Source of the DNA: Alphaproteobacteria bacterium
GTDB taxonomy: Bacteria > Pseudomonadota > Alphaproteobacteria > Micropepsales > Micropepsaceae
Length of the DNA: 64,000 nucleotides
Assembly (NCBI GenBank): GCA_019245415.1
Contig: JAFARO010000013.1
Coordinates: 62,001 to 126,000, forward strand
Direction of reading: 5' to 3'
Shown here: piece by piece, positions 18,188 to 28,447 of the stretch
How the letters are laid out: every line of letters begins with the position of its first letter
Position numbering within the stretch: position 1 is the stretch's first letter
Program-made: the position numbers and the translations under genes
Notes under the pieces: generated by a model
What the model was told of the DNA's origin: nothing
The model's input: the letters and a program-made list of their open reading frames with translations, nothing else
Database searches by the model: none

Positions 18188-21100
18188 GGACTGCCCTTTA
18201 TCGCGGAGTAAAGCATATGAGGGTAGACAAAGGGAATGGAAAATGTGTTGCTGATTCCGGCGGTACTGATCGAATTTAAAGCCGCGGTCTCACAATTGTT
18301 CGAGAATACGTCGTAGTCATTTGCAGCGGCATAGTCGTGCATGTAGCTCATAGCTTTGTTATATTGGTCGGCATCGACGGTGAATGCTTCAACTGCAAAA
18401 TTGTCGTCGCCTGCCAACGCCGCCTGCAGCAATTTGGTATTGTCCGTCACGTTTCCTGGCGAAAACAAATCTCCCGGGAAGCCCAAGTTTTTCGGATAGA
18501 ACCCGAGAGCGAGTTGCTTCCCATCGGGACCTGTCCCCCCGATGAACGCATGACCTATTCCGCCAAATCCCAGAAAGCCCTTGGAGTTTTCTACGACCAA
18601 GTAAAGTGTGTATTTTTGTTTTGAGCTTGACGGCGTCACTGGCGCAGCGAATGGAGTGCTATTCGATTCCTGCACTGATTGATTAGGATTCGAAGGACTT
18701 ACGATTACAGACTCAATTCCGTTCTGATTGAACCAGCCGCCCTGGCTTGCATCATAATGGTCACCATTGCTTAGATGTTCCAATATCTGCTTGTCGGAGT
18801 AGCCGGCGGCGGCGGCGGCCTGCAAGTCGCCAGTTTCGGGTCTCGGCATGGGCACCGGAACATTGGCAGTACAGGTTCCAATTCCATCGGCACCAGGTTC
18901 GGAATCATACGTTTCCCGCGATGACCCATCGGTACCGGCATATTCTGGCGAACCTGCGAGGCTTCCATCAATTGGCGGCGAAGCCTGCGGCGCTCTATTC
19001 GCCACAAGCTGGGCGATCTGTTGCTGGATGGTAGCTTGCTGCTCCTGCTGTATCTCATCCTCCATCACACTTCCAACCGTTTGGCCGATCGTATCCGGCA
19101 GGTCTTTGAGGATGTTGTCGCCAAAGTCCGTGCCGGTGATCAGGGAGCGTGCGGCAGCTCCCGCGATCAGGCCGGCGGCTCCGACCAAGGCATCGGAGGC
19201 TGTACTGCTGAGATTGGTACCCTCCGCCCATGTGCCCACGGCTTCGCCCACGCCTGCGGAAACACCCGCGGCGGCGACCTGGGCCCAGTTGAAGGACTTC
19301 TGCAGGCCTGTCGCCACGCCTATGCCCTGCGTGATCGCGCTCGCAGTGGCGCCTTGCAAAGCGGCAACGACATCGGAGCCGACCGTGTCGGAAAGTCCGC
19401 CGAACAGATCCAATCCGCTGCCGCCGACGCCATAGTTGACGCCCGCGCTGAGAACACTCATGCCCAGTTGGGCCCAACTGAAGCTCTTCTGAATACCGGT
19501 GGCCAGCCCCACACCCTGGCTGGCCAAATCGCCAATCGCTGCCGAGGCGGCAAGGCTGCCAAGGGTGCCCATTGCCTCGAATGTCTCGGGCGCCAGTTGA
19601 GGCGCCAATATCGTCACCACAACCGCGATGACCGCGAGCAATATCTCGCCGAGTATCCCGCAGCCGTGATGCGGCTGGGGCTTTGGCGGATGGGTGGGGG
19701 AGATGTCGCCGATATGGGCGTTGGGATCGTAGGGACGATAGGTGGAGGTGTTGTTCTGGTTGTTGGCGATGTCGTTGGGAACGACGAGGGTGATGCCGGG
19801 ATCGAGCTGGGCCGAAGGGTCGAGACCGTTGGCGTCGGCGAGCAGGTACCAGAAATTGCTGTCGCCCCAGATCTGCAGGGCGATGCTCTGCAGCGTGTCG
19901 CCGGCCTGCACGGTGTAGGTGGACGGCGACTGGCCGTAGGTCAGCCCGTTGACGGCGTTGTAGCTCTGGTCGAAATCGGCGTACGACGTGCCGCTGGTGG
20001 CGCCGTCGGTGAAGAAGCCGTTGCCGGGCTTGGTGGTCTGCTGGGTGATCGAGGCGACATAGCCGACGTTCGAGGTGCCGTTGTTGGAGATGTTGCCGAT
20101 CTGCTTGCCGCCGAAATAGAAGAACAGGTCGATGGGCGCGGCCTGGACCGGATAGGCGACGCCCTCCTGGCGGAACAGCACCTCGCCGTCGATGTTGTAG
20201 GCATAGCCGACGCCGTGGCTGTAACCGTCGGCCATGGTGGCGTTGGTCAGATCGTGGCGCTGGTCGAAGGTCGAGACCGAGGTCCACAGCGCGTTGTTGG
20301 CGTTGCCGGTGTCGGAATCGTAGGTCTCGCCCGATTGGACCGGATTGTCGGACCACAGGTAGCTGAAGACCGCGTCGGTTCCGGGCGGCGAGTTGCCGCC
20401 CTGCTTGACGGTTGTCGTGCTGTCATGGGTGACGACGCCGTTGTCGTAGACGCCGTTGTATCCGCTGGTGCCCTGCTCGCGGTAATCGTAGTTCGTGGTC
20501 CAGGTATAGGTGCCGTCGTTGGGCCGCACGGTGTAGACGACGTCCTGGGTGGTCTGCGAGATGTGATTGAAGGTGGTCTGCTTGCTGTAGACCTTGGTGC
20601 CGCTGGTGTTGTCTTCCTCGTAATAGGTGACCCGCCCCATCAGATCGTTGGTGTAATAGGCGTGCTGCGTCCCGCCGCTGGTGGCGATGTCCGCCTGGGT
20701 GATGTGGCCGTCGGCGGCGTAGTGATAGGTGTCGGTCTCGCCGTTGCCCACCGCCGTGAGCCGCTCGCCGGCCTGATCGTAGGTGATGGTCGTGCCGGTG
20801 GTGGTGGTGACGATGTTGTTGTTCTGGTCCAGCGTGCCCTGGGTGATCAGGAAACGGTTCATCGAATCGTAGGTGTACCAGTCGTTCTGGCTCGATTGCG
20901 TCGTCGACAGATTGCCATTGCCGTTGGGGTCGAGCAGGTAATAGGTCGAACCGCGGTAGCGGACGTTGCCGTTCGCGTCGTACTTCCAGCTGATCGTGAT
21001 CGGGTCGTAGATGGCGTCGTAGACACCCGAGATCGTCGGCGCCGAAGCCGTCAACGAGGTCATCCGGTTGACGTTGTTGTAGGTCGCCACCTCGTAGTCG

Positions 21101-24100
21101 ACGAGCGTGTCGAAGGTGCCCGAACTGCTCACCGAACGGTTGATGCCGTCCTCGAAAACCTCGTTGCCGTTCTTGTCGTAGGAATAGTCAGCGATCTTGA
21201 TGTTGTGCCCGTCGTAGTAGACGGGACCGGAAAGATAATCGACCTCGGAGACGACTTCGTAGTCCGACGTGATCTTCTTGACTTGGCCGGTGTTGTAATA
21301 GGTGTAGGTCATCACCTCGCCGCTGGGCGAATAGCCGCCGCCGGAGATCGAGCCCGCGGGAATATAGCTGTCCGTTCGCGTGCTCAGCCGTCCGGCCAGG
21401 TCGTAGGTGTAGCCGTAGACATTGCCGCCGAAATCGGTCTTGCCGATCGTGCGGCCGTCGACGTCTTCCTGTTCGGTCGCGCTCCTGTTCGCGACCGAGT
21501 CCACCAGCGTGGTGGTCTTGGTCCAGCCGCCGAACTGACCCAATCCCCCGGTGCTGAGCGTATTCGACCAGACATAGCCATAGGTCGTGGCATGTCCTTC
21601 CATGTCGACGGTCTGGGCGACGCGGCCCTCGGCATCGTAGTCGGTGCGGTCGACATAGGAGCTGCCGAACTCGCTGTTCCAATGAGTCAGGCGCTGGCCA
21701 AGGCCGTCATAGGTATAAGTATCGACGAGGCGCTGTCCGCCGGCACCCAGCGGGTGGGTCTCGGTCAACACCTGTCCCTGACCGTCGTACGTGTAATCCG
21801 TCTTGGCGCCGACCTCGTTGGTGGCTTCGGTCAGATCGCCAAAGACGTCATAGGTGTTCACCGGCTTGCCGCCGTCAGCATGGAACTCCTCAATAGCCTG
21901 CGCATCGCTCCCGCCGTAGCCCGTATTCGCCAGCAGCCAGCGCGTATTGAGGTTGCCATTGGCATCCCGTGTGCCGACCAGGCGCCCCGACAGGTCGTAG
22001 TAATCCAGCTGCGTAGGATTGGTGGATGACGAATTGTTGTGCTCGTCGTAAACGGTCGTGGACGGCAGCGCTTGGGATGTGACCTTGCCCAACGTGTTGT
22101 AGGTATAGGTCGTGGTGTGCGCGTTTCCATCCTTCTCGGTCAGCACCTCGCCGAACGCGTTGTAGGTGCGGTAGGTGATGATGTCTTCCGTGTCATTGGA
22201 GTTGTAGTAGTTGGCCGACAACTGGCGCGACGGCAGGCGCGACGACGTCGCCTGGCTGCGGGCATCGTAGACGGTGATGGTCTCGACCATGCCCTGGGGC
22301 TGCGTGACGCCGATGGTGCCCATGGCGGTGACGACGTCGTTGGCGCTGGCGAAACCGCTCCAGCTGCCCGATGCCAAAGCGTTGCCGTCGGAGGTGACGG
22401 AAAGGGTCTGGTTGCCGTCCTTGTCGTAGAGATTGACCGTGTACACGCCCTCATCGGTGGATTCCCACATCCGGCCGCCATTGTCGTAGGCGAAAGTTTG
22501 CTGGACCACGCCGTTGACGCTCTTGGATACGACATCGCCATAGGCGTTATAGGCCGTCTGTTCGGTATCATTCTTGCCCCAAACGCCACCGCTCTTGGTG
22601 GCGGTACCTTGGGCGATGGCCCGCCCAAGCGCGTCGTAATTGGCGAAGTCTCCCTCGGTGGTGGACGTGCCGTCCGAATGCAGGCGGCTGTAATTGGTCA
22701 GGATCAGGTGCTTGTCGGCATCGTAGGAATAGTCGCGCTCGAACCCGTTGGCATCGATCATGGAGCTCAGGATGCCATCGCCGCCGTAAGTATAGCTGGT
22801 GTTGTGATATACCCGGGTACCGGCAAGCTGATCGTAGGCACTGGTGTAGGTCAGATCGCCCAGGCCGTCATAATCCTCGAGCGTGTGCAACTGCATGGTG
22901 ACCCCGCCTGAAGCGAACGAGGAAAGATCGACTGCGATCTGACGTCCGGCGGCATCGTAGGTATAGGTCGTGGTGTCGCCCGTTGCCTCCTGCTTGCTCA
23001 GCACCTCGCCCAGGCCATTGTACGTGTAATTGATCGTAGAGCTGGTCGGCGCCGCGGTTAGGGTGCCGTCCGCGTTGACCGTCCAGGCCGCCACATTGAG
23101 TCGCGTCTCTTGTTTGCGCTGCCCATTGCGATCGTAAAGGAAGGTCGTGGTGCGGTCGTTGGTGTTGTCCGCATGCGCGCCGGCGTATCCTTGAATGGAC
23201 GAATACGTTGTGGAGCCCGTGATCGAGCCGACATAGGCATTGACGTAGCGGGTTTCCTGGGTGGCGTTGCCGTTGGAGTCGAGCGTGTAGAGGGTGATGT
23301 ACTTGTCACGATCGACCTCCGCGATCTTGCGGCCGAGGTAGTCGTACCAGCTCCAGGTGCTGTTGCCGTTACCGTCGATCTGTTGGAGGCTGTTGGCGGT
23401 CTTGTTGTAAACGTTCGTGGTCGTGACGTTTGTGGTGGCGGTGGTGTAACTGGTGCCGTTATACGAGCCGGTCAGCAGGTTCGCCACGGTGGTCGAGGTC
23501 AGCCTGTTGATCGCGTCATAGCCATAGCTGATCTGCCGCGATTGCGAGGGGCTGAGCGGCGACGGCGCGGCTCCTCCGGCGGCCGGCATCGTCCCGAACG
23601 CGGTAGCGTAAGAAGTCGCGGTCAGCATGTTGGAATTGGCGTCGTAGCTCCATTGGGTGTAGTCGCCGAGCGCGTCGACTTGGGCGACCTTGCGATTGAG
23701 CGCGTCGTAATAGGTCTGGGTGACGGCGTTGATCGGATCCGTCGTCTTGATGACGTTTCCGCGCTTGTCGTATTGGTACGTCCAAGTCGGAGTGACCCTG
23801 CCGCCCGCGCTGAGATCGCTATTGAGCGTGAGAAACGAGTCCTCCGTCTTTAGCGTCAGCCGATTGAGCTTGTCATAGGTATAATTGGTGGTGCGATGCT
23901 CGGGCAGCCCCGAGGCTTCGACCTTTTGGGTGAGATTGCCGCGCGAATCGTAGCTGTAGGTGTTGGTGACGGTCGCCGCCAATTGATTGCCGCTGCTGTC
24001 GTATGAGGCCTCGGGCAAGGTCTCTGTCAGGATTTGTCCGCGGCGGTCATAGGTGTCGATGGTCTCGCCGCCTGGGCCGTTTTGCGGCCCGGCAGCGGCG

Positions 24101-27100
24101 GATTTGGCGAAGATGTGGATGCGATCCCCGAAGGCATCGAGATCGTATTTTTCGTAGAACCCTTCCGCGTCGGTGACCTGGGTCGCGCGATCGAGCTTGT
24201 CCCGCGTGAACGTCGTGGTGGCGTCCTGCGCGCTCGTGGTCAGAGTCGGCGGCACGCCGGGCGTGATGGTGCCGTTGTACGGCGTGGCATAGCGCGTGAC
24301 CGACGCCACCGCACCACCGATGGTGTAGGTCGTCGCCGTGCCATAGCCTAGCTGATCGAGCTGCAGGATCTGCCGGTTGAGCGCGTCGTAGAACGAGTAG
24401 ATGACATGAGTGAGCGGGTCCGTGGTGGTCAGCACATTGCCGAAGGAATCGTAGGTATAGGAGGTGACATTGTTGAGCGCGTCGGTCTTGGTCAGCATCT
24501 GCCCCGCGACGTCGTAGGTATAGGTCGTGACATTGTTGTTGCCGTCGGTCTCGGTCAGGATATTGCCCTGACCGTCATATGCGTACTGCGTGGTGCTGGC
24601 CGCGGACGTGCCAAAGCCGCGGGTCACGGTCTTCAGACGGCCGGCGGAGTCGTAGCTGTAGTAGGTCGCGGAATCATCGCCGCTGCCATAGGCGTCGGTG
24701 ACCTTCTGCACCCGACCCTGCGCATCGTAGGCGGTGCGCGTGTCCACCGCGAGGCCCGTGCCGTCGCGAACCGTGTCGGTCAGCCGCCAATCGGCATCGT
24801 AGCTGAAAGTCGTCTGCACGGCGTCTGAGGGAATTGTTCCGCCGGCCCAAGCGACCATATCCGAGAGCTGGGGAATCGAATTCGGCGTATAGGTGGAAGT
24901 ATATTGGATCGTGAGATTGAGCCGTCCCGAACCATCATAGCGATTCTCGACGACATAGTGCTCCGGATCGATGGTGAAGCGCAGGTTGCCCAATGTATCG
25001 TATACATAGCGCGTCTTTCGGTCCGTGGCGCCCGATCCATAAGTGGCGGCCCAACTGTCCATGTCAGATTGCAGGGGCGGCATGGTCGTTGTTCGCTGCG
25101 TGGCATAGACCGATTTCTGCGTGACCTCGCCCATGTTGTCATAGGTGAAGCCCGTGACCGTGCCGGCGGCATCGATGGTGTAGTCCAATTTTCCGGTGTC
25201 GGTCTTATAGACGTTCCAGCTTACGCGATTGGCGCTGTCGCCGGACAAGGAGGAAAGCTGCGACTGGACATAACTCAGCGTGTAGGCGGATTCGTTCTGT
25301 TGCGTACCCACCGTACCGTTGTAGAGAATGGTCTGCGTAACGCGATTGGCGTTGTCGTATACATATTTCGTCGCCCGCAGCATGGGATCGAGCGCGATCG
25401 TCAGAAGCCCGCGGTCGTCGTAGAAATAGCGCGCCTTCAGATCGCCCGTTCCGCTCGCCAAGCCGACGATCGCGGAGAACGCGTCGCCGCGATGGCTGCT
25501 GGCCACGGCGATGGAATGCGCGACGGTGCGGATCTTCTCGCCCGCATCGTTGTATACCGTCTCGGTCAGGAAGCCGTCACCGTTCAGGACGCCGATCTGG
25601 CGGCCCTCAGAGTCATAGTAGTAGCTGGTGGTATCGTCGTGGGCGGCGGAGACCGTGGGCAGTGTGACCGCGTTCGGAAGCGTGGTCTTGAAGCCGCTCA
25701 GCGTCGATGAAGACAGGACGTTATAATAAACCGTGGTCGAGGTGAGGTTCGACATGTCGTCATAGGTCATCGACGTCACGCCGCCGTCGCCGTCGATGGT
25801 TTCCACCAGGCGGCCGTCAGCGTCGTAAATCCTCCAGTTCCAGACGTCACCGGGGTCGGGCAGCGGCAATACGCTGGAAAGCGCGACATTGGTGGGATTG
25901 CCGTTGCTGCCGACAAGCTGGGTCAACTGCGTCGAGGTCAGCTTGTTGGCATGGACGATGCTTGCGACGAGCCGGCCGTTCAGATCGTAGCGGTACTCGG
26001 TCAACGACCCGTCCGCGAGGATGTCGGCTGTCTTGCGGCCGAGATTGTCGAAGAGCGCATAGCTGCTCGTGCCGGCTTGGCTGTCGCTGACGATTCCCAA
26101 CTGGCCGAGCGTGTCGTATTTGTATGACGTCGTGTCTCCGTTTTGGATGACACTCACAAGGTGGCCGCTGTCATCGTAGTTCGAGACCCGCACCAATCCG
26201 TTGGCCATGGTGACGCTGCAGGAATTCGTGGCATCGGACCAGCTGACCGTGCTGATACCACCGTTCAAATCCTGCGACTGGATGATCCGATTGAGGCCGT
26301 CATAGGCGAACGTCTCGATGTTAGTGCCTTGGCCAACCGTTTGGCGCTGCAGGAGATTGCCGGCCTGGTCATAGACATAGATGACCTGGGTATAGGGCGA
26401 GTTCGTGGTTACGCCCGCACCGGTCGCATCTGCCGTGCAAAGCGCATAGCTGGTGGCGGTGGCAGGATTTCCTCGCAGATCATAGGTATAGTCCGTCCGC
26501 CGGATCGACGTGCTTTTGTTTGCGATCGAGTTGACCCAGGTCGTCAGCGCCGATTCCGTTATCGTGCCGCCGGTATACGGATTGTCGCTGTACAGGATTT
26601 TTGCGGTGCGCTGGCCGTAGCCGTTGTAGCGGTATTCGGTGACCTCGTTGTCCCCATCGACGAAGTATCTCAAGTTTTCCGAGCTGTCATAGGCGTAGCT
26701 CAGCGTGACCGTTGGACCGCTCTGGCCGTTTCCTGCAGCGTAAGTCTTGGTCAGGACATGATTATTGGCGTCGTATGTGAAGGTCGTCGTGTTTCCAAAG
26801 GTATCGGTGATCTTGGAGAGATTGTCGTTGGGATCGTAGGCATATTTCGTCAGGTTGGAGTACGGATCGGTCACAGACTTGAGATCGCCTGTGCCGTTGT
26901 AGGTATAGACGTAGCTGGGACGGGTACCGCTCGAGTCCGTTGGATAGGTCACGCCGGTGAGCTGGTTGTTGCCGTCGAAGGTCAACGTCGTGGTGTTGCC
27001 ATTCGGATCGGTGATGACGGTGTTGCCGGTATTGTACTGGAACGATGTCGTGCGCGAGGTCGCGTTGGTTCCTGTGGTGACGATCTCTTTGACGGTGGCG

Positions 27101-27999
27101 ACCGCATAGGCGCCCGAACCCAGCTGTGTGTAGGTAATATCGAGTTCGCCGCCCCCGGTTTGCGTGATCTTGGCGACGCGGTCGCTGGTTCCGTCATAGG
27201 TGTAGGTGGTGACAACCTTGATGCCATCAGTGACGGAACTGTCGTTGGGCGTCAGGTCGGTGGTGACGGTCGACAGCCGAAAACTGGAATCATACGCATA
27301 CCGAACTCGGATTAGCGTCGAGTTGTCGGCCTTTTTGGTGGTGATGGACTTGACCTGATTGTTGGCAGTGTAGTTGTAGGTCGTCGTCTCGCCGTTCGCG
27401 GTAGTGGCTTTTGTCAACAGACCGGTGACGCCGTCGTAGCTGAAACTAAGCGCGTTGCCGCTATTGTCGGTCGCCAATAGGATCCGCCCATTATGGGCGG
27501 CATCGTAGGTCTCGGTCAGATTGTTCTTCGAGTCGGTCCAGGTCCAGATCTGGGTAGAGGTGTTGTAGGACAGCCGGTATTCGCCATTGCCGCCCGTCGA
27601 ACAGATATAGGTTCCCGATCCGGTGTCGTAATTGTAGACGAGATTGGAGCCGTCGCTGTCGATCCGCGTGACCGAGCTGCCGGCCTGATTCACTGTCCCG
27701 GTTACAGGAGCGATGCAGCGCGCGTCGCCGAACTGCCAATCATGCCATGCGCCATAGCCCATGTTCATGCTTTGGCTGTTGTAGCCGCGGGAAACGATCT
27801 CATCGGGTCCGCGGCCGATAAGGACCTCGTCGGTCCTGTCGATCATCAGGTTGCCGGTCGCGGCATTGACCGTAACGTTCTCGCCGAAGCGATTGAATGC
27901 CGAACTGCCCAGCACCCCGCCACCTTGCCCGACAGCGCCGAAAACCTTCTCCGAGCTGTTGTCCAAACCCAACCCGGCGCCCGTAACGATCGCGACCAT
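18181..27999 (-). CDS. giant RHS-repeat / LysM polymorphic toxin
   Basis: A protein of 3272 residues from ATG 27999; TTG 28005 is an alternative. The N-terminus (MVAIVTGAGLGLDNSSEKVFG, no signal peptide) resembles a large RHS family of Proteobacteria, from memory. About residues 150-2600 are YD/RHS repeats of the form YTYD-G-, which wrap into a beta-cocoon. A LysM domain follows near 2693-2745 (AGDTLQSIALQIWGD), then a THPPKPQPHH linker and a hydrophobic pretoxin region. The unique tail has GIGHAFIGG and, ~100 residues later, NNCETAALNS, a His-then-Cys order suggestive of a permuted papain-like fold. No PAAR domain and no classical RHS DPxG core motif were seen, so the delivery route is unclear. 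Confidence 0.88.
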   Translation of the reverse strand: MVAIVTGAGLGLDNSSEKVFGAVGQGGGVLGSSAFNRFGENVTVNAATGNLMIDRTDEVLIGRGPDEIVSRGYNSQSMNMGYGAWHDWQFGDARCIAPVTGTVNQAGSSVTRIDSDGSNLVYNYDTGSGTYICSTGGNGEYRLSYNTSTQIWTWTDSKNNLTETYDAAHNGRILLATDNSGNALSFSYDGVTGLLTKATTANGETTTYNYTANNQVKSITTKKADNSTLIRVRYAYDSSFRLSTVTTDLTPNDSSVTDGIKVVTTYTYDGTSDRVAKITQTGGGELDITYTQLGSGAYAVATVKEIVTTGTNATSRTTSFQYNTGNTVITDPNGNTTTLTFDGNNQLTGVTYPTDSSGTRPSYVYTYNGTGDLKSVTDPYSNLTKYAYDPNDNLSKITDTFGNTTTFTYDANNHVLTKTYAAGNGQSGPTVTLSYAYDSSENLRYFVDGDNEVTEYRYNGYGQRTAKILYSDNPYTGGTITESALTTWVNSIANKSTSIRRTDYTYDLRGNPATATSYALCTADATGAGVTTNSPYTQVIYVYDQAGNLLQRQTVGQGTNIETFAYDGLNRIIQSQDLNGGISTVSWSDATNSCSVTMANGLVRVSNYDDSGHLVSVIQNGDTTSYKYDTLGQLGIVSDSQAGTSSYALFDNLGRKTADILADGSLTEYRYDLNGRLVASIVHANKLTSTQLTQLVGSNGNPTNVALSSVLPLPDPGDVWNWRIYDADGRLVETIDGDGGVTSMTYDDMSNLTSTTVYYNVLSSSTLSGFKTTLPNAVTLPTVSAAHDDTTSYYYDSEGRQIGVLNGDGFLTETVYNDAGEKIRTVAHSIAVASSHRGDAFSAIVGLASGTGDLKARYFYDDRGLLTIALDPMLRATKYVYDNANRVTQTILYNGTVGTQQNESAYTLSYVQSQLSSLSGDSANRVSWNVYKTDTGKLDYTIDAAGTVTGFTYDNMGEVTQKSVYATQRTTTMPPLQSDMDSWAATYGSGATDRKTRYVYDTLGNLRFTIDPEHYVVENRYDGSGRLNLTIQYTSTYTPNSIPQLSDMVAWAGGTIPSDAVQTTFSYDADWRLTDTVRDGTGLAVDTRTAYDAQGRVQKVTDAYGSGDDSATYYSYDSAGRLKTVTRGFGTSAASTTQYAYDGQGNILTETDGNNNVTTYTYDVAGQMLTKTDALNNVTSYTYDSFGNVLTTTDPLTHVIYSFYDALNRQILQLDQLGYGTATTYTIGGAVASVTRYATPYNGTITPGVPPTLTTSAQDATTTFTRDKLDRATQVTDAEGFYEKYDLDAFGDRIHIFAKSAAAGPQNGPGGETIDTYDRRGQILTETLPEASYDSSGNQLAATVTNTYSYDSRGNLTQKVEASGLPEHRTTNYTYDKLNRLTLKTEDSFLTLNSDLSAGGRVTPTWTYQYDKRGNVIKTTDPINAVTQTYYDALNRKVAQVDALGDYTQWSYDANSNMLTATSYATAFGTMPAAGGAAPSPLSPSQSRQISYGYDAINRLTSTTVANLLTGSYNGTSYTTATTNVTTTNVYNKTANSLQQIDGNGNSTWSWYDYLGRKIAEVDRDKYITLYTLDSNGNATQETRYVNAYVGSITGSTTYSSIQGYAGAHADNTNDRTTTFLYDRNGQRKQETRLNVAAWTVNADGTLTAAPTSSTINYTYNGLGEVLSKQEATGDTTTYTYDAAGRQIAVDLSSFASGGVTMQLHTLEDYDGLGDLTYTSAYDQLAGTRVYHNTSYTYGGDGILSSMIDANGFERDYSYDADKHLILTNYSRLHSDGTSTTEGDFANYDALGRAIAQGTATKSGGVWGKNDTEQTAYNAYGDVVSKSVNGVVQQTFAYDNGGRMWESTDEGVYTVNLYDKDGNQTLSVTSDGNALASGSWSGFASANDVVTAMGTIGVTQPQGMVETITVYDARSQATSSRLPSRQLSANYYNSNDTEDIITYRTYNAFGEVLTEKDGNAHTTTYTYNTLGKVTSQALPSTTVYDEHNNSSSTNPTQLDYYDLSGRLVGTRDANGNLNTRWLLANTGYGGSDAQAIEEFHADGGKPVNTYDVFGDLTEATNEVGAKTDYTYDGQGQVLTETHPLGAGGQRLVDTYTYDGLGQRLTHWNSEFGSSYVDRTDYDAEGRVAQTVDMEGHATTYGYVWSNTLSTGGLGQFGGWTKTTTLVDSVANRSATEQEDVDGRTIGKTDFGGNVYGYTYDLAGRLSTRTDSYIPAGSISGGGYSPSGEVMTYTYYNTGQVKKITSDYEVVSEVDYLSGPVYYDGHNIKIADYSYDKNGNEVFEDGINRSVSSSGTFDTLVDYEVATYNNVNRMTSLTASAPTISGVYDAIYDPITISWKYDANGNVRYRGSTYYLLDPNGNGNLSTTQSSQNDWYTYDSMNRFLITQGTLDQNNNIVTTTTGTTITYDQAGERLTAVGNGETDTYHYAADGHITQADIATSGGTQHAYYTNDLMGRVTYYEEDNTSGTKVYSKQTTFNHISQTTQDVVYTVRPNDGTYTWTTNYDYREQGTSGYNGVYDNGVVTHDSTTTVKQGGNSPPGTDAVFSYLWSDNPVQSGETYDSDTGNANNALWTSVSTFDQRHDLTNATMADGYSHGVGYAYNIDGEVLFRQEGVAYPVQAAPIDLFFYFGGKQIGNISNNGTSNVGYVASITQQTTKPGNGFFTDGATSGTSYADFDQSYNAVNGLTYGQSPSTYTVQAGDTLQSIALQIWGDSNFWYLLADANGLDPSAQLDPGITLVVPNDIANNQNNTSTYRPYDPNAHIGDISPTHPPKPQPHHGCGILGEILLAVIAVVVTILAPQLAPETFEAMGTLGSLAASAAIGDLASQGVGLATGIQKSFSWAQLGMSVLSAGVNYGVGGSGLDLFGGLSDTVGSDVVAALQGATASAITQGIGVATGLQKSFNWAQVAAAGVSAGVGEAVGTWAEGTNLSSTASDALVGAAGLIAGAAARSLITGTDFGDNILKDLPDTIGQTVGSVMEDEIQQEQQATIQQQIAQLVANRAPQASPPIDGSLAGSPEYAGTDGSSRETYDSEPGADGIGTCTANVPVPMPRPETGDLQAAAAAGYSDKQILEHLSNGDHYDASQGGWFNQNGIESVIVSPSNPNQSVQESNSTPFAAPVTPSSSKQKYTLYLVVENSKGFLGFGGIGHAFIGGTGPDGKQLALGFYPKNLGFPGDLFSPGNVTDNTKLLQAALAGDDNFAVEAFTVDADQYNKAMSYMHDYAAANDYDVFSNNCETAALNSISTAGISNTFSIPFVYPHMLYSAIKGSPW
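19615..20273 (-). repeat. LysM block, copy 1 of 4 (within the intact RHS gene)
   Basis: A 659-bp block from the end of the RHS domain to just past the HPPKPQPHHGCG linker. It recurs at 16819-17473 (nearly identical), 14430-14872 and 12216-12460. Repeated blocks before each alternative tail allow tail swapping by homologous recombination. Confidence 0.85.
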
Positions 28000-28005
28000 C
28001 TTCAA

Positions 28006-28180
28006 CCCCGTCCCTGCGAGGACCCGACAGCGCCCTCAAGGAACAGGTCGACATCGAACGGGAACGGTTCAGAGATTTTTTCCTTGATGACAGAGTTTCA
28101 ATGATTCGGTCACGTTTTCCTTCGGTTGATTTGTGTGGCCGGCTTGCCCGTTGAAGCTTCATCGCTCACGCCGCCAAAAA
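28006..28180. other. upstream region of the RHS gene, no gene seen
   Basis: This is the leader of the RHS gene on the minus strand. I see no coding frame of note and no convincing -35/-10 pair. A short stem (GTCC-CTGC-GAGGAC) lies just upstream of the RHS start. Confidence 0.4.
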
Positions 28181-28423
28181 TCAGAACCACATGGGGTCGC
28201 GCGGCGCCCGAAAAATTATCGGCCCCACGTGAATTACCTGCGCCCCGTTTGCCCGAAACCACTCCAGCAGCAACAGAAGGGCATCCACCTGGTCATCGCG
28301 GCGCGCCAGCGGGACGCCGAATAGCTCCTGTTCGAACTCGGCGAGCCAAGGCGCTTCTTTGGGAAGCAGCACGCGTCCCGATTCGAAACGTCCTTGTTGG
28401 CGCAACAGTCTGGTTTTTGGGGA
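28181..28423 (-). pseudogene. phage terminase large subunit, C-terminal remnant
   Basis: A frame on the minus strand encodes SPKTRLLRQQGRFESGRVLL followed by PKEAPWLAEFEQELFG and RRDDQVDALLLLLEWF. This is the usual end of the nuclease domain of phage terminase large subunits, where P-EAPWL and the HDDQVDAL motif recur (here RDDQVDAL). Only about 80 residues remain. The frame upstream is unrelated, so it is a prophage scar. The fragment at 28448-28555 is from the other end of such a protein but on the opposite strand. Confidence 0.75.
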
Positions 28424-28447
28424 AATATCCGTTTGTAGATCTACCGG

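Noticed and set aside
12216-20273. CRISPR-like spacing of the repeated LysM blocks
   Set aside because: Repeats are 245-659 bp, coding, and far apart; there are no short repeats with regular spacers and no cas genes.
19021-22029. A 1002-residue open frame on the plus strand inside the RHS gene
   Set aside because: Its repeated V, G and D content is the antisense of YD repeats; the RHS frame on the minus strand accounts for the DNA.
12081-28180. A second copy of the tRNA-Gln 3' end as an att site on the far side of the RHS locus
   Set aside because: I looked for GTTCGAATCCTAGTCCCC downstream of the locus and saw no copy by eye; only part of the T-loop motif occurs by chance.
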